A stretch of 6,552 nucleotides of DNA from Chryseobacterium gleum (GTDB taxonomy: Bacteria > Bacteroidota > Bacteroidia > Flavobacteriales_D > Sanyastnellaceae), in assembly GCA_945878835.1 (NCBI GenBank), contig CAMCUG010000083.1:1-6552 (forward strand), in the 5' to 3' direction. Below the pieces are notes generated by a model that was not told the origin of the DNA, did not search any database, and saw only the letters and a list, made by a program, of their open reading frames with translations. Position 1 is the first letter of the stretch, and the number at the start of each line of letters is the position of its first letter. Position numbers and translations under genes: made by a program. Positions 1-5,488 of this stretch are shown here, in pieces.

Positions 1-318
1 TTCAAGGGTCAAACGGATAATTTCGAAATACTTGAAACGCATCAAGACGGTGGTTTTTTGATTGTGAAGGTAGCTTATTCGGGAGGATGCAACGAGCACT
101 TTTTCGAAGCATCGTGGGATGAACGATATATGAAAAGCTTACCTCCGCACGTGAATGTGCGACTTACGCATGTCAACAATGATGATGCTTGTCGTGCTAG
201 AATTGAAAAAGAGTTGGCCATAGATCTTCGCAAATTGTTTTTGAATACCTCAAGCGATGTAGTCGTTATTTTGAATGGCAATGTAGAAGGGAAAATACTT
301 GTTGCTCCGCAGGAATAG
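1..318 (+). CDS. Conserved protein of unknown function, 5'-truncated (3' end only)
   Basis: The frame is open from base 1 to the TAG at 316-318, giving 105 visible residues. The true start lies outside the window, because no good initiation site is seen and the residues before the TTG at 58 read as ordinary protein. The visible part contains the motif YSGGCNEHFF, then a SLPPHVNVRLTH stretch, a DDACRARIEKEL segment and a beta-rich end (DVVVILNG). I recall similar GGC-x-EH-x-F proteins, often small lipoproteins, in many Bacteroidota, but no function is known to me. The two cysteines (in GGC and DDAC) and the histidines could form a disulfide or a metal site, which is inference. The gene is separated from the protease gene by 80 bases with no convincing terminator or promoter. 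Coding status is well supported; function is unknown. Confidence 0.8.
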   Translation, partial: FKGQTDNFEILETHQDGGFLIVKVAYSGGCNEHFFEASWDERYMKSLPPHVNVRLTHVNNDDACRARIEKELAIDLRKLFLNTSSDVVVILNGNVEGKILVAPQE

Positions 319-398
319 GATTTCCAACAGTTCTCCTTTTTGATTTTCTGTTTTGAAAAGATTGAATTATCTTCACTTACAAAACCAATCAGATTAAA

Positions 399-2648
399 AT
401 GAAGAGAGTATTTTCCGTAATTGCCTTCTCGTTCGCATTCGCAGCAATGGCGCAAGTTTCTTTCGGTGGTTTCCCATACAATTGGGAAGACAAGCACGTA
501 AGTTCACAAATATCATTCAACACGATGCCGGCCATAGACATGGAAGCTTTAGCTGCTGAAGATGCCGTTGTTGATCAATACAAGGAAGCGCCTTATCGCT
601 TCGGCTTCGAGCATGAAACCGCATTTGGGATTAATCAAGCTTCTTGGAGATCAATAGAAAATGAGAAGAGCATCTGGCAGTTTGGAATTGAGTGTTCAGG
701 TGCAAGAACAATCAACTTGATTTTTGAAGATTTCTTTCTTCCGAAAGGAGCTGAAATGTTTATCTGGTCTGCTGATCGTGAAGAATTCTTGGGTTCTTTT
801 AATCACAAGAACAACCAAGAGTATCGCGTATTAGCAACGTCAATTCTTCAACACGACAAAATAGTTATTGAAGTTCAAGCAAGCAATGCCGTGAAGGACC
901 AAGTGTCATTTGTTATTTCAATGGTTGTTCACGGATACCGTCCGGTATTGATGAACCACTTTGCAGATTTCGATGAAGATCGTGGTCCATACGGAACAAG
1001 CGGGGCATGCAACAACAACGTGAATTGCGCGGTAGGGTCTGCTTGGCAGGTTGAGAAGAAATCAGTGGGCTTAATTTTAAGTGGTGGAAGTGCTAGCTGC
1101 ACAGGAGCGTTAGTGAACAACACTGCTAATGACGGCACGCCATATTTTTTAACAGCTAATCACTGTTATTCAGCAGGATCATCCCCAAGCTGGGTGTTCG
1201 TTTTTAATCACGAAACTTCAGGCTGCACCGGAACAACGGGTCCAACGAATCAAACTATTTCAGGATGCACATTGAAGGCAAAGAACGCAGGAAGCGATTT
1301 TTGCTTGGTTCAATTGAGTTCTACTCCTCCTGCAACATATAACGTGCAATACGCCGGATGGGATGCTAGTGATGCAGCAACAGTGACTTCAGCAACGTGC
1401 ATTCACCACCCATCAGGTGATTTGAAAAAAATATCTTTTGAAAATAATGCAGTTCCTCAAGGCTCATGGTCAAACGCTCAAACTTGGCAGGTTCAGCAGT
1501 GGGACGATGGGATTACTGAGGGAGGGTCATCAGGATCTCCTTTGTTCGACCAAAATCACAGAATTATTGGTCAATTGTTCGGTGGAGCTTCTGCTTGTAA
1601 CGGTTCAACTGAAAACGGTCAGGGCGATTCCTACGGTAGATTTGGCGTGAGCTGGGACGCAGGTGCTTCAGCTTCATCTCGATTGAAAGAATGGCTTGAT
1701 CCAGGAAATACAGGTGCACAAATTATGGATGGATATCCGACAGGTTCGGTAACGGTTCAGCTAGATGCCTCTGCTGCGAGTATTAGCAATGTCCCTTCCA
1801 ACGTTTGTGGCAATTCGGTTTCTCCTGTTTTATCATTAATGAATAACGGAGCTACAACCCTAACATCTTGCACAATTCAGTATACTGTTAACGCAGGTTC
1901 GATTCAAACCATTAACTGGTCTGGATCAATTGCGCAGTATGCTTCGGCTAACGTAAATCTTCCAGCTATTGCACTGGTGAATGGCCCGAACACGATTAAT
2001 GTGACTGTCGTTAATCCAAACGGTTCAACAGATCAGAATTCAAACAACAATTCTGTCTCGATCTCATGCAACGCTATAGTAGGCCCAACAGTAACCGTAA
2101 CAGTGGACATCACTTTCGATGATTATTCGGAAGAAACTTCTTGGGAAATTCTTCAAAATGGAAACGTGCTGGCTTCATCAAATGGGTTATATCCTGCCGG
2201 AGGCACTTCAATAAGCGAATCAGTATGTCTTGCTCTGGGCTGCTATGACTTTGTAATTAGCGACGATTACGGCGATGGACTTTGCTGTGCATACGGTAAT
2301 GGAAGCTACGAGGTTTCTAACGCAGCAGGAACTTCATTAGCTGCCGGTGGCACTTTCACAAATTCTGAAACAACCAACTTTTGTGTTTCAGGAAATGGCG
2401 TCGACAGTATGACTGAAACAGCCATTACACTTTATCCAAATCCTGCGCAAAATGAAATTCAATTGATCGGTGCTTTGGCAAACTCTGCCTTATACATAAT
2501 TGATGTGGCTGGAAATGTTGTTGTTTCAACAAAAACATATAGCGCGAATGTTAGAGTAGACACGTCTTCTTTGGCTAACGGATACTATATCGTGAAGTTG
2601 GTTTCTACAGGTAAAGTAGATTCTCTTCCCCTTATCATTAAAAAGTAA
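399..2648 (+). CDS. Secreted lysyl endopeptidase-like serine protease with T9SS type A sorting domain
   Basis: This 749-residue protein is a secreted trypsin-fold protease resembling Achromobacter protease I (API). Residues 1-18 are a signal peptide (cleavage AMA|Q). Residues 19 to about 198 are a propeptide. Residues 199 to about 446 are the protease: His255 in LTANHC, Asp300 in GSDFCLVQL and Ser378 in GGSSGSP form the triad. Asp410 sits 32 residues after Ser378, matching the Lys-specificity Asp225 of API (31 after its Ser). The six API disulfide cysteines have counterparts at 204, 210, 234, 256, 276 and 400. Residues 450-557 look like a CARDB-type beta-sandwich. Residues 562-663 form a Cys-rich module with DDYGDGLCC. 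Residues 672-749 are a T9SS sorting domain (LYPNP, SLANGYYIVKL, terminal KK). The expected role is export across both membranes followed by protein digestion or peptide scavenging. Oddities are Phe394 where API has His210, and no Lys before Gly199. The ATG at 399 is chosen because it gives a clean signal peptide. Confidence 0.93.
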   Translation: MKRVFSVIAFSFAFAAMAQVSFGGFPYNWEDKHVSSQISFNTMPAIDMEALAAEDAVVDQYKEAPYRFGFEHETAFGINQASWRSIENEKSIWQFGIECSGARTINLIFEDFFLPKGAEMFIWSADREEFLGSFNHKNNQEYRVLATSILQHDKIVIEVQASNAVKDQVSFVISMVVHGYRPVLMNHFADFDEDRGPYGTSGACNNNVNCAVGSAWQVEKKSVGLILSGGSASCTGALVNNTANDGTPYFLTANHCYSAGSSPSWVFVFNHETSGCTGTTGPTNQTISGCTLKAKNAGSDFCLVQLSSTPPATYNVQYAGWDASDAATVTSATCIHHPSGDLKKISFENNAVPQGSWSNAQTWQVQQWDDGITEGGSSGSPLFDQNHRIIGQLFGGASACNGSTENGQGDSYGRFGVSWDAGASASSRLKEWLDPGNTGAQIMDGYPTGSVTVQLDASAASISNVPSNVCGNSVSPVLSLMNNGATTLTSCTIQYTVNAGSIQTINWSGSIAQYASANVNLPAIALVNGPNTINVTVVNPNGSTDQNSNNNSVSISCNAIVGPTVTVTVDITFDDYSEETSWEILQNGNVLASSNGLYPAGGTSISESVCLALGCYDFVISDDYGDGLCCAYGNGSYEVSNAAGTSLAAGGTFTNSETTNFCVSGNGVDSMTETAITLYPNPAQNEIQLIGALANSALYIIDVAGNVVVSTKTYSANVRVDTSSLANGYYIVKLVSTGKVDSLPLIIKK

Positions 2649-2676
2649 ATAGAATCGCGTGTTTTGTGAATAAATA

Positions 2677-2699
2677 GGGCCGGGTAACCGGCCTTTTTT
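2677..2699 (+). terminator. Intrinsic terminator after the protease gene
   Basis: A perfect 6-bp GC-only stem, GGCCGG (2678-2683) with CCGGCC (2688-2693), encloses a GTAA loop and is followed by six T residues (2694-2699). It lies about 30 bases after the protease stop codon and before the next gene's promoter-like motif. It should insulate the protease transcript from the glycosyltransferase operon. Confidence 0.9.
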
Positions 2700-2700
2700 A

Positions 2701-2731
2701 TTGTTCGGAGCAAGTTGAAAGAGTAATTTCG
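2701..2731 (+). promoter_or_regulatory. Candidate Bacteroidota promoter for the glycosyltransferase-sigma-rsmG operon
   Basis: TTG (2701-2703) is followed after 20 bases by TAATTTCG (2724-2731). The second element differs at one position from the Bacteroidota -7 consensus TAnnTTTG, and the spacing suits the -33/-7 architecture. The predicted transcript start is only a few bases before the ATG at 2740, so the leader would be very short. It follows directly after the terminator, where a new promoter is expected. This is motif-based inference. Confidence 0.45.
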
Positions 2732-2739
2732 CAGGACTC

Positions 2740-3894
2740 ATGGAAAAAACAATTGCTATTTGGATTTGGAATTTCTCTATTCTTGAATTAGCGCTGCTGA
2801 TTGTCGTGGTGCTTTCATTTTTTTGTCAGATTTATTACAACTTTAAATATTTTTTGTCTGCAACAAAGGGAAAGAAGGTTGAAGGAGATTCTCCTGATGG
2901 GGTCTCAGTTATAGTCTGTGCTCGAAACGAAGAGGCGAACTTAATTGAGTTGATTCCAATTATCATGGAGCAAGAGTTTCAGAAATTTCAATTGATCGTT
3001 GTGAACGACAGCAGTTGGGATGACACCGCAGATATTCTGAAGGCACTGCAAGTCTCCTACCCAAGCATGCACATCATTGAAATAAATGAGGACAAGCAAA
3101 TAATGCAAGGTAAAAAGTTTGCTTTAACCTTAGGTATTAAAGCGGCGATGTATGACGTTGTACTTTTGACAGATGCCGATTGCAGACCCACAAGTAGCAG
3201 TTGGATCACTGAAATGACAAAAGGGGTCGGAGAGAGAAAGGAAATTACATTAGGTTTTAGCGGCTACAAGAAATATCCAGGTTATTTGAATAAGTTGGTT
3301 CGCTTTGACGCATTCACTACCGGGCTTAATTATTTAGGTTTCGCCAAAACAGGAAGGCCCTACATGGGAGTTGGAAGGAATTTGTGTTACACGAAAACGG
3401 CTTTTTTTCGAATTGGCGGATTCCGTGCGCATTACAAATTGGCTTCTGGAGATGATGATTTGTTCGTGAAGGAAGCGTCAACGGCAAGAAATACGCAGAA
3501 TGTATTTCATTACGAAGCACAGACAATATCAGAACCTCACAATTCATGGGCGAAATGGACTTTTCAAAAGAAAAGACATTTTACTACGGCGCCTCTTTAT
3601 AAGGGAAGTGTGAAGTTTTCTTTGATGCTTTGGCCATTAACGTATTTTCTTTTGTGGATAGCCGCCATAGCCCTTTCCATCATTTATCCGAATCCAATCC
3701 TTTGGGCGGTTTTGGGCGGATTAATTTTCTTTCGATACCTCATTCAGTTTATTGTGTTGAATGTATCATGCAATAAGTTGAAAATTTCGAAAGATATTCT
3801 TTGGTTATTCCCCTTGTTAGAGCATCATCTTTTTTTAGTACATTCGGTCCTTTACCTGCACAACCTCGTTCGTAAACCACAGAAATGGAATTGA
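2740..3894 (+). CDS. Membrane-anchored family 2 glycosyltransferase
   Basis: This 384-residue inner-membrane GT2 enzyme should transfer a sugar from a nucleotide-sugar donor during envelope or surface polysaccharide synthesis. The acceptor and product cannot be read from the sequence. Residues 13-33 are a membrane segment. The GT-A domain follows: VSVIVCARNEEANL (55-68), VVNDSSWDDT (87-96) and the metal-binding DAD at 145-147 in LLTDADC. GVGRNLCYTKTAFFRIGGF (210-228) and GDDDLF (237-242) carry the acceptor and catalytic-base region. Residues 276-280 read QKKRH where processive synthases have QxxRW. Two hydrophobic segments (about 292-316 and 318-342) follow, and a third amphipathic one lies near 354-375. 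The gene starts 40 bases after the upstream terminator, and its last 10 bases overlap the sigma factor gene. No polysaccharide cluster surrounds it. GT2 assignment is firm; the substrate is unknown. Confidence 0.92.
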   Translation: MEKTIAIWIWNFSILELALLIVVVLSFFCQIYYNFKYFLSATKGKKVEGDSPDGVSVIVCARNEEANLIELIPIIMEQEFQKFQLIVVNDSSWDDTADILKALQVSYPSMHIIEINEDKQIMQGKKFALTLGIKAAMYDVVLLTDADCRPTSSSWITEMTKGVGERKEITLGFSGYKKYPGYLNKLVRFDAFTTGLNYLGFAKTGRPYMGVGRNLCYTKTAFFRIGGFRAHYKLASGDDDLFVKEASTARNTQNVFHYEAQTISEPHNSWAKWTFQKKRHFTTAPLYKGSVKFSLMLWPLTYFLLWIAAIALSIIYPNPILWAVLGGLIFFRYLIQFIVLNVSCNKLKISKDILWLFPLLEHHLFLVHSVLYLHNLVRKPQKWN

Positions 3895-4493
3895 TAGATC
3901 ATTTATCGGATAAAGCCAAAAAGGACTACATGCTTGTGCAGCGTGCGTTGAACGATAAAGATCAACGAGCATACACCGAAATAATGGGTAGGTACAAAGA
4001 TTCAGTCTACTACATGTTGCTGAAGATGGTAAACAATTCTGATGATGCAGAAGACCTAACCATTGAAACGTTTAGTAAAGCATTCAAAAGGTTAGATCAA
4101 TACACTCCTCAATTTGCGTTTTCAACATGGTTGTTCAAGATTGCTTCCAATCATTCCATTGATTTTATTCGAAAGAAAAGAATTAAAGCGATTTCAATCG
4201 ATCAAGGATATTCGAATGAAGATGGCGAGTCATACGTAATTCCCGTAAAAGAAGATGGCCTCGATCCTGAAGAGTCCATGGAAAAAGACGAGCGAGTGCA
4301 GCGTATGCGCGATGTTGTTGAAAAATTGAAACCAAGGTACAAGCGCTTGGTTGAATTAAGATATTTTGAAGAAAAATCATACGAGGAAATCTCCGAGATT
4401 TTAGAATTACCCTTAGGAACGGTAAAAGCACAGCTCTTCCGTGCACGCGATTTCATGTTTGAATTAATGAAAACTACCAAGGGTAACTTTTAA
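3885..4493 (+). CDS. ECF-type RNA polymerase sigma-70 family factor
   Basis: This 202-residue protein directs RNA polymerase to a specific promoter set. Sigma region 2 spans about residues 28-98. It includes NNSDDAEDLTIETFSKAF and the WLFKIASNHSIDFIRKKR segment, which contacts the -10 element and helps melt it. An acidic linker (about 100-138) leads to region 4 (about 139-191), whose helix-turn-helix SYEEISEILELPLGTVKAQL contacts the -35-like element. Regions 1 and 3 are absent, as in ECF factors, and the length is usual. The ATG at 3885 lies inside the glycosyltransferase gene (10-base overlap), and the TAA shares its last A with the rsmG ATG (TAATG), so translation of the three genes is probably coupled. 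ECF factors are commonly followed by an anti-sigma gene; none is present here, so control may be transcriptional or by an unlinked partner. The regulon is unknown. Confidence 0.93.
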   Translation: MELIDHLSDKAKKDYMLVQRALNDKDQRAYTEIMGRYKDSVYYMLLKMVNNSDDAEDLTIETFSKAFKRLDQYTPQFAFSTWLFKIASNHSIDFIRKKRIKAISIDQGYSNEDGESYVIPVKEDGLDPEESMEKDERVQRMRDVVEKLKPRYKRLVELRYFEEKSYEEISEILELPLGTVKAQLFRARDFMFELMKTTKGNF

Positions 4494-5119
4494 TGTCAAT
4501 AAGAGAAAAACTATCTCCCTACTTCACCTTTACGGAAGTTCAATGGGAACAATTTCAAAAGTTAGAAGATGTTATTTTAGATTGGAACCAACGTGTCAAC
4601 GTCGTTTCAAGAAAGGATACAAGTGAATTTGTTGAGCGGCATGTTTTGCATAGCCTCAGCATTTTTAAATTCTTACCCTTCACCCCGAAATCTCATATTC
4701 TTGATTTGGGAACAGGTGGTGGATTCCCTGGACTGCCCTTGGCAATAGCAAATCCAGAGTCGGAATTTCTATTGGTAGATAGTATCGGAAAGAAAATCAT
4801 GGTCGTTAACGAAGCCATAGAATTCATAGGCCTGAAAAATGTAAAGACGATTCACGGCAGAGCAGAGGAGGTAAAGGGTCAATTCGATTTTGTGGTAAGT
4901 CGTGCTGTTTCGTCTGCTGAGGATCTTGTAACCTGGACCCAAGGCAAGTACAAAAAAGCCGATCAGAACGGTGTTCCGAACGGCTTAATTTGTTTGAAGG
5001 GAGGCGATTTAAAAGAAGAGCTTAAGTCACTTAAGAAACATGCTGAAATCTTCGATTTGTCTCAGTATTTCCCGCAAGAGTTATTCGAAACGAAGAAGCT
5101 CGTCTATATTCCTCAATAA
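4493..5119 (+). CDS. rsmG: 16S rRNA (guanine527-N7)-methyltransferase RsmG (GidB)
   Basis: RsmG uses S-adenosylmethionine to methylate N7 of G527 in the 530 loop of 16S rRNA; in other bacteria its loss gives low-level streptomycin resistance. The 208-residue product has the family's usual length. The N-terminal part carries WNQRVNVVSRKD (31-42) and ERHVLHSL (48-55). The SAM-binding motif LDLGTGGGFPGLPLAI is at 70-85, followed by the acidic strand LLVDSIGKK (93-101), GRAEEV (122-127) and VVSRAV (134-139). The last contains the conserved Arg137 expected near the active site. The start codon overlaps the sigma factor stop (TAATG), and a weak AAGGG lies at 4479-4483, nine bases upstream. No gidA/mnmG is adjacent, unlike many other bacteria. 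The TAA stop (5117-5119) abuts the stop codon of the reverse-strand lipoprotein gene, with no forward terminator in between. Confidence 0.97.
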   Translation: MSIREKLSPYFTFTEVQWEQFQKLEDVILDWNQRVNVVSRKDTSEFVERHVLHSLSIFKFLPFTPKSHILDLGTGGGFPGLPLAIANPESEFLLVDSIGKKIMVVNEAIEFIGLKNVKTIHGRAEEVKGQFDFVVSRAVSSAEDLVTWTQGKYKKADQNGVPNGLICLKGGDLKEELKSLKKHAEIFDLSQYFPQELFETKKLVYIPQ

Positions 5120-5326
5120 TTATTTTTGCTCAAGCGCATTTCTGAAATGGTAATGTTCCGTTACCCTGTCTTTATTTGCCTGATAAGGACGAATTGTTCC
5201 TTTTTCATCGCTAAAAAAGCAAGGGCTGAATTTTCCTTGGTGTCCAATAGACTTTACGGCTGAACCGCAAGATGCAAGTCCAGCGCTAATTACAACTGCT
5301 ACAAAAGCTAAGGTTAGTTTGTTCAT
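5120..5326 (-). CDS. Small lipoprotein of unknown function
   Basis: The 68-residue product has a short basic start (MNK), a hydrophobic stretch (LTLAFVAVVISAG) and the lipobox LASC with the lipidated Cys20. It should therefore be exported, lipidated and cut to a mature lipoprotein of 49 residues. The mature part is polar, with a second cysteine at residue 36 (FSPCFF) and a charged tail rich in His, Arg and Glu. I recognise no family. The signal peptide argues that the frame is real despite its size. The ATG at 5326 is the only start that places the lipobox correctly; upstream there is no clear Shine-Dalgarno sequence, only an A-rich AACAAG. Its stop codon touches the rsmG stop. It is isolated from the response regulator by a hairpin terminator, so it probably has its own promoter in 5327-5361. 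That stretch has a TTTTTTG tract and a weak TAAAACTT 18 bases later on the reverse strand, which is not convincing. Confidence 0.8.
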   Translation of the reverse strand: MNKLTLAFVAVVISAGLASCGSAVKSIGHQGKFSPCFFSDEKGTIRPYQANKDRVTEHYHFRNALEQK

Positions 5327-5361
5327 ACTTGTTAAGTTTTAGATTATAAATGCTCTTCTAC

Positions 5362-5393
5362 AAAAAAGGCACTCAAAAATTGAGAGCCTTTTC
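5362..5393 (-). terminator. Hairpin terminator after the response regulator gene (potentially bidirectional)
   Basis: Read on the reverse strand, AAAAGGC-T-CTCAA pairs with TTGAG-T-GCCTTTT around a TTT loop, with a single T-T mismatch in the stem. A run of six T residues (5367-5362) completes an intrinsic terminator about 95 bases after the response regulator stop. On the forward strand the same hairpin ends in TTTTCT. It could therefore also stop forward transcripts arriving from rsmG, though less efficiently. Confidence 0.8.
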
Positions 5394-5424
5394 TGTAAAC
5401 CTGCAAGGGAATTTTGAAACCAAC

Positions 5425-5442
5425 ACGCAGCTTGGACTGCGT
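5425..5442. other. Perfect 6-bp hairpin in the response regulator 3' region
   Basis: ACGCAG (5425-5430) and CTGCGT (5437-5442) form a perfect inverted repeat around the loop CTTGGA. It has no T-run, so it is not itself a terminator. It lies between the response regulator stop and the terminator at 5362-5393, so in the regulator mRNA it would be a 3' untranslated stem-loop. Its function is unknown; it may be an RNA-stability element or one stem of a small RNA on either strand. Confidence 0.4.
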
Positions 5443-5448
5443 AACCAA

Positions 5449-5488
5449 CTTTAAGACGAAACGTTAAAGGCAGGGTTGCCTCTTTTTT
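5449..5488 (+). terminator. Possible forward-strand hairpins with T-run, opposite the response regulator 3' end
   Basis: CTTTAA (5449-5454) pairs with TTAAAG (5464-5469), with an inner CG-AAA-CG stem. Overlapping it, AGGCA (5468-5472) pairs with TGCCT (5477-5481) around GGGT, and after one C comes TTTTTT (5483-5488). The second hairpin has intrinsic-terminator form on the forward strand only. The two stems share bases 5468-5469, so both cannot form fully at once. No forward gene ends here; the only candidates are read-through from rsmG or an unannotated forward RNA. The T-run overlaps the antisense of the response regulator stop codon. Chance is a real possibility. Confidence 0.35.

Noticed and set aside
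310..336. Possible GGAA/TTCC hairpin after the first gene
   Set aside because: The stem is only four AT/GC-mixed pairs with no proper T-run after it, so it is not a credible terminator.
337..398. Promoter-like TTTTTG (337-342) and TATCTTCA (368-375) before the protease
   Set aside because: The spacing is 25 bases, too long for the -33/-7 pattern, and the second element has two mismatches. The protease promoter remains unidentified.
75..497. Reverse-strand 140-codon open frame at the left end
   Set aside because: It is antisense to the partial gene and to the protease signal peptide, both convincing, and its translation shows no recognisable motif.
929..1650. Short reverse and forward alternative frames inside the protease gene
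   Set aside because: They lie over the catalytic domain, whose frame is confirmed by the full triad and disulfide pattern.
2526..2741. Reverse-strand 71-codon frame over the protease 3' end and terminator
   Set aside because: It crosses a strong terminator and the T9SS tail, and its composition does not look like a real protein.
4183..4480. Two reverse-strand open frames inside the sigma factor gene
   Set aside because: They are antisense to a clear sigma region 4 coding sequence and have no protein-like features.
5343..5348. TATAAT on the reverse strand before the lipoprotein gene
   Set aside because: Bacteroidota primary sigma factors do not rely on the classic TATAAT box, and the nearest TTG is only 12 bases upstream.
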